Shown: positions 1-8,315, counted from the stretch's first letter. The stretch is 21,838 nucleotides of DNA from Bog-756 sp050014755 (GCA_050014755.1 JBEKCS010000067.1:1-21838), one strand, 5' to 3'. Notes: generated from the letters alone by a model not told the origin. Program-made: numbers and translations.

Positions 1-533
1 CCCATCCGCACTCCTTGGCGGTGCAGCCGCCGGCTGACCTCGTCGCCCGTCGAGCGCACGAACCGCGGGAACAGCACCGGCATCACGTACTCGCTGCCCG
101 GGAGCGTCATGAGGCGCAGCATCCAGCTGACCTCCCGGCCGAGACCCCCGCTGTCGACCAGCACGAGGCGTTCGCAGCACTCGGGGTGCTGGTACGCCAG
201 CTGCAATGCCACGCCCCCGCCGAACGACTGCCCGACCACCGAGGCCCGCTCCACCCCCAGCGCGCCGAGCAGGTCCCGCATGCCGCTTGCGTACGCACCA
301 AGCGAGTAGTCGCCGACAGGCTTGGCGGATTCGCCGTGGCCGATCAGGTCGGGGGCGATGACCGTGAACCGCTTGGCCAGGGTGGGCATGACCGCGCGCC
401 ACGCCCGCGAACTCCCGGCGATCCCGTGGATGAGGAGGAGCACCGGCCCGCTCCCCTCCATCCGATAGCCGACGTCGTGTCCGTGGATGGTTACGTGCCG
501 CAGCTCGAAGCTCACCACCCCAGTGTCCCCCAT
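1..533 (-). CDS. alpha/beta hydrolase, N-terminal part (cut by the window's left edge)
   Basis: About 177 residues are visible and the C-terminus lies outside the window. The protein reads as an alpha/beta hydrolase: an oxyanion-type HGIAGSSRAW segment near residue 36, the strand-turn APDLIGHGES near 60, and the nucleophile elbow GQSFGGG near 100, where Ser is the expected nucleophile. The acid and His of the triad would lie in the missing part. The substrate cannot be inferred. The ATG at 533-531 is preceded by GAGG three bases upstream, a short but usable ribosome site, and nothing earlier fits better. No signal peptide is seen, so it is probably cytoplasmic. It lies 88 bp downstream of the acyltransferase on the same strand and may be co-transcribed with it. 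Confident of the fold, not of the reaction. Confidence 0.85.
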   Translation of the reverse strand, partial: MGDTGVVSFELRHVTIHGHDVGYRMEGSGPVLLLIHGIAGSSRAWRAVMPTLAKRFTVIAPDLIGHGESAKPVGDYSLGAYASGMRDLLGALGVERASVVGQSFGGGVALQLAYQHPECCERLVLVDSGGLGREVSWMLRLMTLPGSEYVMPVLFPRFVRSTGDEVSRRLHRQGVRM

Positions 534-580
534 AGCCTCGGTGTCCGCACGGCATGTCCCGGGGCCGGTCCCGCCGGTCC

Positions 581-620
581 CGCCCGGCGCGGCCCGGCGC
601 GGCCCGGCGCGGCCCGGCGA
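581..620. repeat. four tandem 10-bp GC-only repeats
   Basis: Four consecutive copies of a decamer (c/ggcccggcgc) run from 581 to 620. The middle two are identical, and the first and last each differ at one end base. The array begins two bases beyond the acyltransferase stop codon and fills much of the gap to the hydrolase gene. The preceding 561-580 stretch has two ccggtcccg-like units of the same flavour. It could arise by slippage. It has no clear terminator hairpin, because the units are direct rather than inverted. Confidence 0.85.
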
Positions 621-621
621 A

Positions 622-2640
622 TCAGATCCCGCGCGTGTCCCGGGACTCCAGGCCGAGCCGCCCGACGGTGGGAAGGATGAACGGCTGGAGCCACTCGCCC
701 CCCGCCTTGGACACGTGGACACCGTCCGCCCACCGGACGGTGATGCCGTCGATCACCTGTTGGAACTGCCCGTGGGGATCGAGCTTCTTGTTCAGGTTGA
801 TCAGTGTCACCGTGGACCGGCGGTGGGCGGCCACGTCGGACACGATGGCGTTCCACTCGTTCACCCGGGACTGGTCGTTCTCGGGATAGGCCGCGCTGCC
901 CGGCGCTTCGTCGGCGGCGTCGATGTCCGGCATGGTGAACAGCACCACCTTCGCCCCGTGGGCGGAGAAGAGGTCGACCGCCTGGTTGATCTCGTCGTAG
1001 ATGTGGGTGTTCCACGCCGGTTGGCCGACGTGCACGATCTTGCCGTCGAAGATGTGGTCGGCGATGTCCCACCGGCCGACCTCCATCCCCACCACCTCGG
1101 GACGGGTCTGGGCCACGTCGGCGGCCCACAGCGTCCTCCAGTGGGTGCAGTTGGAGACCGGCTCGTCGACGTGGTCGGCGATGATCACCGGGATGTCGTC
1201 GAGGTCGCAGCCGAGGGTCTCCTCGTTGATCAACTGCACGCCGTAGCGGGGCACGCTGCGGACCTCGAGCCCGATGGCCATGGTCACCGCGATGGAGTCC
1301 CCGACCAGCATGAACCGGACCGGCTCGTGGGTGAAGGCACCGGCCCGGGCCAGGGCCTGGTGCTGGGCCGCAGTCAGTGTCGTCCCCTCCACCACCTGGG
1401 CCACAGCCGGGGTCACCGTCCCCACCACGATGACCACCACGGTGGCGACCAGGACGACCGTGGCCGGGACGACGGCTTTCACGGACCGCCAGAACGTCCC
1501 GTACATGACCGGGCGCTCGATCAGGTAGTAGCTGGCGGCCGCCAGGGCGAACGTCGATGCGAACCGGACGGCCAGGAGCGACAGGCCCGACAGGCCCGTC
1601 CGGGAGGGATCGAGGTAGACGAAGACGGGGTAGTGCCAGAGGTAGGCCCCGTAGGAGACCGTGCCCATCCACACCATCGGTCGCAGGGACAGCACCCGGC
1701 CCACCGGTCCACCGGGGACGCACACCGCGGCCACCACGATGGCGGCGGCCGACATCGCCGACAGCAGGAACCCGCCCCGGTAGTCGAACGGTGTCGTCCC
1801 ACTCATCGCGTAGGTCAGGGCGAACGTGCCGGCGAATCCGGCCAGTCCGAGGGCGGTGAGGAGCAGCCGCAACCGGGCACCACGAGCCGCCGGGGCCATC
1901 CCGGTCGCCCCCCGTCGCATCTCGACGATGGTCAGTGAGCAGGCCAGCACCGCGCCGAGCAGGATCGACTGGGCGTGGGTATCGGTCCCGAAGTAGAGCC
2001 GGGTGGTGTTGGCCTTCGGCCCGTAGAGCACCGCCATCTCCACAGCCGAGGCGATCGTCCCGGCCACCGACACGACGAGCAGGTTCCGGACGCCCCGGCC
2101 GAAGGTGCGCGAGAGGTGCATCACGGCCAGTACCACCAGGGGCCACACCAGGTAGAACTGCTCCTCCACGGCCAGCGACCAGGTGTGGGTGAGGGGATAG
2201 ACGGCCCCGGTCGCGAAGAAGTAATTGCTGCTGGCCGCGATCTGCCACCAGTTGGAGAAGTAGAAGAGGGCCGACAGGGCGCTCATACGGAAGTCGGGGT
2301 ACAGGCCGGCCGGGGCCACGAAGCGGACGTACAGCGTCACCGCCACGAGCACGACGACGAGGGCGGGAAGGAGGCGTCGGGCCCGACGGAGCCAGAACGC
2401 CGAGAGCTTGATCCGACTCCGCTTTCGGTACTCGCCGAGCAGGAGCCCGGTGATCAGGTAGCCCGACAGGACGTAGAAGATGTCCAGGCTGAAGAACCCA
2501 CCCTTGAGCCAGCCGACGCCGAAGTGGTACCCCATGATGATGAGGAGGGCGAAGGCACGAAGCCCGTCGAGTGCCGACACCCGGTCGGTGCCGGTCGCCG
2601 AGCGACGCGGATCCGGTGCGGCGGGGGCGTCGGCCGTCAC
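622..2640 (-). CDS. membrane acyltransferase (acyltransferase-3 family) with C-terminal SGNH domain, OafA/YrhL-like
   Basis: This 672-aa protein has two parts. Residues 20-390 form a hydrophobic acyltransferase-3 domain with about ten membrane spans. It opens with the family signature RVSALDGLRAFALL and a conserved His at 39 (MGYHF), followed by a basic FWLRRARRLLP loop near 83-92. Residues 440-672 form an extracytoplasmic SGNH hydrolase-type domain, with GDS (Ser449) as nucleophile and DGVH (Asp639, His642) as the other triad members. Proteins of this design O-acetylate or O-acylate surface polysaccharides, peptidoglycan or secondary metabolites, the membrane domain passing the acyl group to the SGNH domain. 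The exact acceptor is unknown. The GTG start at 2640 has no clear Shine-Dalgarno. An alternative GTG at Val21 would start just before the conserved domain. Confidence 0.9.
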   Translation of the reverse strand: MTADAPAAPDPRRSATGTDRVSALDGLRAFALLIIMGYHFGVGWLKGGFFSLDIFYVLSGYLITGLLLGEYRKRSRIKLSAFWLRRARRLLPALVVVLVAVTLYVRFVAPAGLYPDFRMSALSALFYFSNWWQIAASSNYFFATGAVYPLTHTWSLAVEEQFYLVWPLVVLAVMHLSRTFGRGVRNLLVVSVAGTIASAVEMAVLYGPKANTTRLYFGTDTHAQSILLGAVLACSLTIVEMRRGATGMAPAARGARLRLLLTALGLAGFAGTFALTYAMSGTTPFDYRGGFLLSAMSAAAIVVAAVCVPGGPVGRVLSLRPMVWMGTVSYGAYLWHYPVFVYLDPSRTGLSGLSLLAVRFASTFALAAASYYLIERPVMYGTFWRSVKAVVPATVVLVATVVVIVVGTVTPAVAQVVEGTTLTAAQHQALARAGAFTHEPVRFMLVGDSIAVTMAIGLEVRSVPRYGVQLINEETLGCDLDDIPVIIADHVDEPVSNCTHWRTLWAADVAQTRPEVVGMEVGRWDIADHIFDGKIVHVGQPAWNTHIYDEINQAVDLFSAHGAKVVLFTMPDIDAADEAPGSAAYPENDQSRVNEWNAIVSDVAAHRRSTVTLINLNKKLDPHGQFQQVIDGITVRWADGVHVSKAGGEWLQPFILPTVGRLGLESRDTRGI

Positions 2641-2769
2641 AGCACCGGACGCCGGTCGGGCACGTCGGCACAGCGGGAACGAGTCCGGAAGGGCTCAGTC
2701 ACTGACCGGGCCCGCCCCCCATGTCGCAGGTCCGGGCGCGCCGCCTCTATCCACGGACGATGTCTACCC

Positions 2770-2783
2770 GATCGGATCCGATC
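2770..2783. promoter_or_regulatory. 14-bp perfect palindrome, possible operator for the acyltransferase gene
   Basis: GATCGGATCCGATC is its own reverse complement. On the minus strand it ends three bases before TAGACA (2766-2761), a possible -10 element for the acyltransferase gene, so it would cover the -35 area. A 14-bp perfect dyad is longer than usual by chance, but GATC-rich palindromes do occur at random in GC-rich DNA. The -10 match is poor. Confidence 0.25.
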
Positions 2784-3013
2784 CCCGAATGGATCCCGGT
2801 CACCATGGGGCGACCTTACCGGTGGAGCACGTCGAACCGCCGTCGGCGTCTCCCGGTCGACGGGACGGGAGCCGCATTCCGGGACGTTCGACCCTGTACG
2901 GACGGCCGGCACCGCGACAGAGTGGTCCGATGTCTGCGATCCCACCGAGCAGGACGGGACAGCCGAAACAGCCGGCTGTGCCCCCCAACCCCCCGGTCGG
3001 GATCGGGCGGCGA

Positions 3014-3019
3014 TAGCGT
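3014..3019 (+). promoter_or_regulatory. candidate -10 element (TAGCGT) for the ABC transporter genes
   Basis: GATAGCGT matches the TANNNT pattern of actinobacterial -10 boxes. No convincing -35 lies 16-18 bp upstream. Eight bases separate it from the ATG at 3028, so transcription could begin at or near that ATG and give a leaderless small ORF. The true permease start would then lie about 100 nt into the transcript. Confidence 0.3.
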
Positions 3020-3027
3020 TGACCCTC

Positions 3028-3129
3028 ATGCACCTCGAGTCGGGCCGTCGCGGGGGCCGGTCGCGCCGCCCTCGTCCCACCCGGTGCCACCGATCACCAT
3101 CGGCGCCGCTCGGGCGAACCACGCGATGA
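3028..3129 (+). CDS. possible 33-aa leader ORF coupled to the permease
   Basis: ATG at 3028 opens a 34-codon frame (33 aa plus stop) whose TGA at 3127-3129 overlaps the permease ATG (3126-3128) as ATGA. The product is Arg-rich, with about ten Arg, and has no known domain. Two features argue that it may be real: the -10-like TAGCGT eight bases upstream of its ATG, and the exact ATGA junction to a gene that lacks a good ribosome site of its own. Against it, Arg/Pro/Ser-rich short frames are common by chance at this GC. It could act as a translational-coupling leader rather than make a functional peptide. Confidence 0.3.
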   Translation: MHLESGRRGGRSRRPRPTRCHRSPSAPLGRTTR

Positions 3130-4244
3130 CCCTGTTCACGCTGGCCCTCGGGAACATCTGGGCCAAGAAGGCCCGGTCGGCCGGGATCGCCTTCGCGGTC
3201 GCCCTGGCCGTCATGACGGTGGTGTCGCTCGCCGTGGTCAGCAGTGGGCTGGAGAGCAGCGCGGCCGCGGTCCTGACCATCGGGAAGGCGGACTTCACCG
3301 TGGCCCAGAAGGGCGTCGCCGACATCATCTACAGCAGCTTGGACAACGGCCAGGTCGCTCAGATCCAGTCGACCCCCGGGGTCAAGAGCGCGGTGGGCGT
3401 GCTCATCGAGACGCAGAAGCTCAACGCCGCAAACCCCCTGTTCATCGAGATCGGCATCCAGCCGAGCGACCTGGCCCCCTTCGGGGTGACCGTCGTCGCC
3501 GGCAGACCGTTCACCGCCGACGCCACCAACGAGGTCATGCTCGGGTGGCGGGCCGCCCAGAACTTCGGGCTGCACGTCGGCGACAAGTTCAATGCCGAGG
3601 GCACGTCGAACACGGTGGTCGGGATCTACTCCACCGGGATCTCCTACGGCGACCTGGGAGCCATGTTCCCACTGACGGAGATCCAGGCCTACAACCGGGT
3701 GCCCAGTTCCGTCACACTCGTGTTCGTGAAGGTCACCCCGGGTGACTCCGTGGCAAGGGTGATGGCCAACCTCCAGTCGCAACACCCCGAGCTCACGACC
3801 ATCCGGACCGCCTCGCAGTTCGGCCGGGCGGACCGCAACATCGTGTTCCTGCAGGCCGCCGTGACCGGAAGCACCATCCTCTCGTTGCTGATCGGCGCGG
3901 TCATCGTGGCCAACACCATGCTGCTGTCACTGTTCGAGCGGACCCGCGAGTTCGGGCTGCTGCGGGCCGTCGGATGGTCCCGATGGCGGGTGGTCTCGCT
4001 GGTGGTGTCCGAGAGCCTCGTGCTCGCCCTGGTCGGCTCCGCCGTCGGCGTGGGCCTGTCCTTCCTGGTCACCTTCGTCCTCGAGCGGCTTCCCCAGCTC
4101 AACGGTGTGCTGCACTCGAGCTTCACCGCCGAGGCCTTCTGGCGTGGACTCATCGTGGGCATGGGCATGGCCGTCCTCGGGTCGCTGTACCCGGCCGTAC
4201 GGGCGGCGATCCTCACCCCGGTCAGGGCACTCAGCCATGAGTGA
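3126..4244 (+). CDS. ABC transporter permease, MacB/FtsX family
   Basis: This 372-aa membrane protein has the MacB/LolC/FtsX layout. There is one membrane span near residues 18-40, then an extracytoplasmic domain of about 200 residues. Three C-terminal spans follow, around 250-280, 295-325 and 340-365. The segment ERTREFGLLRAVGWSRWRV between the second and third spans is the typical cytoplasmic coupling loop of the family. It would pair with the ATPase that follows. Such pairs export peptides, antibiotics or lipids or act mechanically, and the substrate cannot be told here. I chose ATG 3126 because it begins directly before the first span. A GTG at 3084 is a possible 14-residue extension. Neither has a clear Shine-Dalgarno. 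The 3' end overlaps the ATPase start by 8 bp. Confidence 0.92.
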   Translation: MTLFTLALGNIWAKKARSAGIAFAVALAVMTVVSLAVVSSGLESSAAAVLTIGKADFTVAQKGVADIIYSSLDNGQVAQIQSTPGVKSAVGVLIETQKLNAANPLFIEIGIQPSDLAPFGVTVVAGRPFTADATNEVMLGWRAAQNFGLHVGDKFNAEGTSNTVVGIYSTGISYGDLGAMFPLTEIQAYNRVPSSVTLVFVKVTPGDSVARVMANLQSQHPELTTIRTASQFGRADRNIVFLQAAVTGSTILSLLIGAVIVANTMLLSLFERTREFGLLRAVGWSRWRVVSLVVSESLVLALVGSAVGVGLSFLVTFVLERLPQLNGVLHSSFTAEAFWRGLIVGMGMAVLGSLYPAVRAAILTPVRALSHE

Positions 4245-4923
4245 GACCGGCCCGACCACTCCCCTGATGGTCGAGACCCACGACGTGGTCAAGGTGTACA
4301 CGGACGGAAAGGTGCGTGCTCTCGACGGGGTCGACCTGACCGTGGCGACCGGCGAGTTCGTCGCCATCACCGGACCGTCCGGCTGCGGGAAGTCGACCCT
4401 GCTCGGTCTCCTGGCCGCCCTGGACGTCCCGGACTCGGGAACCATCCGGGTCGGCCACTTCGACCTCGGCCACCTCGAGAACCCCGACCGCTTCCGCCGT
4501 CAGGAGGTCGGCCTGGTGTTCCAGCTCCACAACCTGCTGCCGCGCCTCACCGTGCTCGAGAACGTCGAGATCGTCATGATGGGATCGGATCGGCCCCACG
4601 CCGAGCGGGCCGTGTACGCCCGGCAGCTGCTGGCCGACGTGGGCCTCGCCCACCTCGCCGGCCGGCGACCCCCACAGCTCTCGGGCGGCGAGCGCCAGCG
4701 GGTCGCCGTGGCCCGGGCACTGGCCAACGACCCGTCGCTGCTCCTGGCCGACGAGCCCACGGGGAGCCTGGACAGCCACTCGGTGGACACGGTCCTCGGA
4801 CTGTTCCAGGCGCTCCGGACCGACCGCGGCGTCACCGTGGTACTGGTGACCCACGACGAAGACGTCGCCGCGTCGGCGGATCGGACCATCGCCATGCTGG
4901 ACGGCAGGGTCGCCGTCGGCTGA
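4237..4923 (+). CDS. ABC transporter ATP-binding protein, LolD/MacB family
   Basis: A complete 228-aa nucleotide-binding domain, of normal length for LolD/MacB-type subunits. Visible motifs are Walker A GPSGCGKST (46-54), Q-loop Gln96, signature LSGGERQ (148-154), Walker B LLLADE (168-173) followed by PTGSLDS, and the switch His206 in VTHDED. All catalytic residues are present, so it should hydrolyse ATP to drive the permease encoded just before it. ATG 4237 lies within the last codons of the permease (ATGAGTGA junction), which indicates translational coupling. The frame stays open upstream within the permease gene, but the N-terminus from 4237 matches the family. It converges on the arc operon with only 28 bp between stop codons, in which I see no strong terminator. 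Confidence 0.95.
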   Translation: MSETGPTTPLMVETHDVVKVYTDGKVRALDGVDLTVATGEFVAITGPSGCGKSTLLGLLAALDVPDSGTIRVGHFDLGHLENPDRFRRQEVGLVFQLHNLLPRLTVLENVEIVMMGSDRPHAERAVYARQLLADVGLAHLAGRRPPQLSGGERQRVAVARALANDPSLLLADEPTGSLDSHSVDTVLGLFQALRTDRGVTVVLVTHDEDVAASADRTIAMLDGRVAVG

Positions 4924-4951
4924 CCGCCCTGGCTGCCATCCCCCGGTAGCG

Positions 4952-5875
4952 CTATCCGGCCGGCACCTCATCGGGTTCGACGATCGTTCCGCACTCCCCC
5001 CGCAGCAGGTCGGCCGCCTCGTCGAGCCGTCCGATCATCGCCCGGTTGCCCGTCGCCTCCACGAACCGGCACGCAGCGTCCACCTTCGGACCCATCGACC
5101 CGGTCGGGAAGTGCTCCCCCCGCAGGCGGGCCGGCGTGGTGCGGCCGATGGGGTGCGGCGAGTCCGTGCCGAACCCGGTCTCCACGTTCTCCACGTCGGT
5201 GAGGATCAACAGCGCATCGGCCCCGAGATCCCTGGCCACCAACGCGGCGGCCAGATCCTTGTCGATGACCGCCTCGGCGCCGCGCAGGCGACCGTTCCCG
5301 TCCCGCACCACGGGGATGCCGCCGCCGCCGGAGCAGATCACCACGGCGCCGTGGCCGAGCAGGGTCCGGATGGTGGCCAGCTCCACGATCACCAGGGGTT
5401 CGGGAGACGGCACCACCCGTCGCCAGGAGCCGCCGTCAGGGGCGACGTCCCACCCTCGGGACGCCGCCAGCTCCCGGCCCGCGGCCTCGGTGAAGACCGG
5501 GCCGACGAACTTGGTCGGGTGGCCGAACGCCGGATCGTCTGCCGCCACCTCGGTCTGGCAGATCAGGTTGACCACCATGCGCTGGGGCAGGGCGTTCTGG
5601 AACGCCTGCAAGAGGAAATAGCCGATCATGCCCTGGGACTCGGCGCCCAGCACGTCGAGCGGATACGGGCCGGGCAGGACGGGGTCGAGCGCGCTCTCGT
5701 TGGCCAACAGGCCCACCTGGGGGCCGTTCCCGTGGGTGATCACCAGGTCGTGCTGCCCGGCCAGGGGGGCGAGGGCGTCGACCGCGGTGGCCACGTGACC
5801 CTCCTGGATCTCGACCAGGGGGACCTCCCCCCGTTGGAGCAGTGCATTTCCGCCTACGGCCACCACGAGTTTCAT
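4952..5875 (-). CDS. arcC: carbamate kinase
   Basis: This 307-aa protein is the last enzyme of the arginine deiminase pathway: carbamoyl phosphate + ADP gives ATP plus carbamate, which breaks down to ammonia and CO2. It begins with the amino-acid-kinase strand MKLVVAVGGNAL. It then shows THGNGPQVG (47-55), the ICSGGGGIPVV loop (180-190), VIDKDLAAALVA (203-214) with the conserved Lys-Asp, and LTDVENV near 225. Length and motif order match bacterial ArcC. The ATG at 5875 is one base after the arcB stop, so translation is surely coupled. An open frame continues upstream into arcB, but the conserved N-terminus fixes the start here. Confidence 0.96.
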   Translation of the reverse strand: MKLVVAVGGNALLQRGEVPLVEIQEGHVATAVDALAPLAGQHDLVITHGNGPQVGLLANESALDPVLPGPYPLDVLGAESQGMIGYFLLQAFQNALPQRMVVNLICQTEVAADDPAFGHPTKFVGPVFTEAAGRELAASRGWDVAPDGGSWRRVVPSPEPLVIVELATIRTLLGHGAVVICSGGGGIPVVRDGNGRLRGAEAVIDKDLAAALVARDLGADALLILTDVENVETGFGTDSPHPIGRTTPARLRGEHFPTGSMGPKVDAACRFVEATGNRAMIGRLDEAADLLRGECGTIVEPDEVPAG

Positions 5876-5876
5876 C

Positions 5877-6899
5877 TCAGCGACCGAGGCTGGCCACCAT
5901 GACCGCCTTGATGGTGTGGAGGCGGTTCTCCGCCTCGTCGAACACGATGGAGGCGGGCGACTCGAACACCTCGTCGGTGACCTCCAGAGCCGACAGGCCG
6001 GACGTGTCGTGGAGCTTGCGGCCGAGATCCGTGTCGGTGTTGTGCAGGGACGGGAGGCAGTGCATGAACCTGGTGTCCGGGTTCCCGGTGGCCCGCATCG
6101 TCTCGGCGTTGACCTGGTAGGGCAGGAGCTCCCCGATCCGCGTGGACCACTCCGATGCCGGTTCGCCCATCGAGACCCAGACGTCGGTGTACAGGAAATC
6201 GGCACCGGCCACTCCGGACGCCACCTCCGCCCCGATATGGATCCTCGCCCCCGACGCGGCTGCCAGGTCACGGGCGGTCGACTGGACCTCGGGCGAGGGC
6301 CAAAGCTCCACGGGCGCGGCGATGCGCACATCCATGCCGAGGAGGGCCCCGGTGACCAGGAGCGAGTTGGCGGTGTTGTTCCTGGCGTCCCCCAGGTAGC
6401 AGTACGCGACCTGGTCGAGCGGCTTGGTGGCGTGGTCGCGCATGGTCAACACGTCGGCCAGCATCTGGGTGGGGTGCCACTGGTCGGTCAGCCCGTTCCA
6501 CACCGGCACCCCAGAGAAGCGCGCCAGGATCTCGACGGACTCCTGGGCGAACCCGCGGTACTCGATGCCGTCGTACATGCGGCCGAGCACCCGTGCCGTG
6601 TCCTTGATCGTCTCCCCTTCGCCGATGTGGCTCCCCTCGGGGCCGAGGTAGGTGACGTGTGCGCCCTGGTCGTACGCGGCTACCTCGAAGGCCGCCCGGG
6701 TGCGGGTGGACGCCTTCTCGAAGATGAGGGCGATGTTCCTCCCCGCCATCCGGGGAACCTCGGTTCCCGACCGCTTCTCCTCGCGGAGCTCTGCCGCCAG
6801 GTCGATCAGGGCGAGGAACTCCTCGCGGGTCAGGTCGACCTCCTTCAGGAGGCTCTTCCCCCGGAACCGCTCGATCACCGTGGTCGTGGTCGTGGCCAC
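5877..6899 (-). CDS. arcB: ornithine carbamoyltransferase (catabolic, by context)
   Basis: A 340-aa OTC. The carbamoyl-phosphate loop STRTR is at 64-68, HPTQ at 142-145, the ornithine-binding D-VWVSMG at 239-245 and the HCLP loop at 280-283, all intact. In this operon it should run the phosphorolysis of citrulline to ornithine and carbamoyl phosphate, feeding carbamate kinase. The sequence alone does not separate catabolic from anabolic OTC, so that assignment rests on the arcA and arcC neighbours. The start is GTG at 6899, three bases after the arcA stop, and the N-terminus has five Thr in a row encoded by an ACGACC repeat. A second GTG at Val8 is possible. Neither start has a good Shine-Dalgarno, which suggests reinitiation from arcA. 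Confidence 0.95.
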   Translation of the reverse strand: MATTTTTVIERFRGKSLLKEVDLTREEFLALIDLAAELREEKRSGTEVPRMAGRNIALIFEKASTRTRAAFEVAAYDQGAHVTYLGPEGSHIGEGETIKDTARVLGRMYDGIEYRGFAQESVEILARFSGVPVWNGLTDQWHPTQMLADVLTMRDHATKPLDQVAYCYLGDARNNTANSLLVTGALLGMDVRIAAPVELWPSPEVQSTARDLAAASGARIHIGAEVASGVAGADFLYTDVWVSMGEPASEWSTRIGELLPYQVNAETMRATGNPDTRFMHCLPSLHNTDTDLGRKLHDTSGLSALEVTDEVFESPASIVFDEAENRLHTIKAVMVASLGR

Positions 6900-6902
6900 G
6901 GC

Positions 6903-8123
6903 TCAGCCCGCGTCCCGCTCGATGGGGCAGGTCATGCACCGGGGGCCGCCCCGGCCGCGGCCGAGCTCGCCACCGGTGACACTCACCACCTCGATGCCGT
7001 GCTTGCGCAGCATGGTGTTGGTGGCCACGTTGCGGTCGTAGCCCATGACCACCCCGGGTGCCACGGCGAGGTAGTTGGTGCCGTCGTCCCACTGCTCGCG
7101 CTCGGCGGCCCGGACGTCCTCGTCGGTGGTGAGCACGGTGATCTCGGGCACCTCGAGGATGTCGGCCAGGGTGTCCCACAGATTGTGGTTGAGGGCGATG
7201 GCGAGCTGTCCGGGCTCCTCGCCCGGGGAGACGGTCCAACTGCGCAGGTGGCGGTCGAAGTAGGGGTAGAGCACGAAGGTGCTGGTGTCGACCATCGACA
7301 TCACCGTGTCCAGGTGCATGAAAGCGTGGCTGTGGGGAAGTTCGATGGCCACCACCCGGGTGGCCATTCCGCTGTCGAACAGGGCGTGGGCCACCGACTC
7401 GACCGCCATCGGGGTGGAGCGCTCGCCCATGCCGATGAGCACCGCGCCGTGGCCGATGACATGGACGTCGCCGCCCTCCAGGGTGGCCGGCTGGTAGTTG
7501 TGGTCACCCGCGCCGTAGTAGGTCACGAAGTCGGCCCCGGCGAACATCGGGTGGAACCGGTAGATGGCCCGGGTGTGCAGCGACTCCCGCTGGCGGGCCG
7601 GCTTGGCCATCGGATTGATGGTCACCCCGCCGTAGATCCAGCACGAATTGTCCCGTTGGAACAGGTGGTTGGGCAGGGGATTGAGGACGAAGTCGTCGGC
7701 CCGCAACATGTCCCACTTGAGGCTGTGGGTCCGCCGGGGATGGAGGTCGGCCTTCAGGATGCCGCCGATCATGAACTCCCCCAACGCCTTGCCGTCGAGG
7801 TCGTCGAAGAGGCGTCGGACCGGCTCGACCAGCGAGGGCCCGAGGATCTCGGGGGTGCAGACCCGGTCGAGCACGAAGGCACGGCCCTCGGGCAGGTCCA
7901 GGGTCTCGGCCAGCAGCTGCTCGAAGTAGTGGACCGTCACCCCCTTGTCGCGGAGCGCCTCGGCGAAGGAGTCGTGCTCCTCCTTGGCCTTCTTCGCCCA
8001 CATCACGTCGTCGAACAGCAACGCCTCGATGTTCTGGGGGGTCAGCCGGGAGAGCTCGAGCCCCGGCCGGTGGATGATGGCCTGCCGCAGACGGCCGACC
8101 TCGGATCGGACAGAGAACGTCAT
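6903..8123 (-). CDS. arcA: arginine deiminase
   Basis: A 406-aa arginine deiminase, which hydrolyses arginine to citrulline and ammonia and opens the ADI pathway. Family landmarks are FQRDNSCWIYGGV (substrate-binding Asp), EGGDVHVIG, HLDTVMSMVD with the catalytic His near 270, and the C-terminal GGPRCMTCPIERD, where Cys396 is the nucleophile by analogy with Cys406 of the Pseudomonas enzyme. The ATG at 8123 is preceded by AAGGAG four bases upstream, a strong ribosome site. This decides the start over upstream in-frame alternatives in an open frame reaching 8375. It is the first gene of a leftward arcABC operon. No arginine/ornithine antiporter (arcD) gene lies on either side. Confidence 0.97.
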   Translation of the reverse strand: MTFSVRSEVGRLRQAIIHRPGLELSRLTPQNIEALLFDDVMWAKKAKEEHDSFAEALRDKGVTVHYFEQLLAETLDLPEGRAFVLDRVCTPEILGPSLVEPVRRLFDDLDGKALGEFMIGGILKADLHPRRTHSLKWDMLRADDFVLNPLPNHLFQRDNSCWIYGGVTINPMAKPARQRESLHTRAIYRFHPMFAGADFVTYYGAGDHNYQPATLEGGDVHVIGHGAVLIGMGERSTPMAVESVAHALFDSGMATRVVAIELPHSHAFMHLDTVMSMVDTSTFVLYPYFDRHLRSWTVSPGEEPGQLAIALNHNLWDTLADILEVPEITVLTTDEDVRAAEREQWDDGTNYLAVAPGVVMGYDRNVATNTMLRKHGIEVVSVTGGELGRGRGGPRCMTCPIERDAG

Positions 8124-8315
8124 CAGGCTCCTTCCTCGGACTGTCGGGGTCGTCCAGGTGCGGGTCGAGCCGCTCCGGGGGTGACATCGGACCCTCGGTG
8201 ACCGTCCCCGCACGTGTGGCGGGCCGTGACCCGTCCCCTGGTAACCCACAATGACGGGACTACCGGACCCGGACCAGGGTCCAAAGTCCTCCGGGTCCCG
8301 GGCCGGAGACCGGGT

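Larger units (their letters stand above)
2641..3125. other. 485-bp divergent intergenic region
   Basis: This gap lies between the divergent acyltransferase and ABC permease genes. Visible in it are a 14-bp perfect palindrome (2770-2783), a TANNNT -10-like hexamer (3014-3019) and a 33-codon ORF ending on the permease start codon; each is listed separately. Longer ORFs can be drawn through it on both strands. They carry no recognisable domain and are rich in Arg, Pro and Gly, as random GC-rich frames are, so I do not call them genes. Confidence 0.6.

Noticed and set aside
487..1938. Plus-strand 483-aa frame
   Set aside because: It lies opposite the acyltransferase gene, whose domains are clear. 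The product is His/Asp/Gly/Val-rich without a domain, as expected of an antisense frame at high GC.
2637..3785. Minus-strand 382-aa frame across the divergent region and permease
   Set aside because: It overlaps the clear permease gene and shows only shadow-like composition (His, Asp, Gly, Arg) with no motif.
4924..4951. TAGCGCTA palindrome between the ATPase and arcC as a terminator
   Set aside because: The 8-bp dyad has no loop room and no extended stem.
4952..6331. Longer 459-aa version of carbamate kinase
   Set aside because: The extra N-terminus runs inside arcB and is Arg/Pro/Ser-rich. The family start is MKLVVAVGGNAL at 5875.
5916..8201. Plus-strand 761-aa frame
   Set aside because: It is antisense to arcB and arcA, whose active-site motifs are intact. 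The long open frame is a codon-bias effect.
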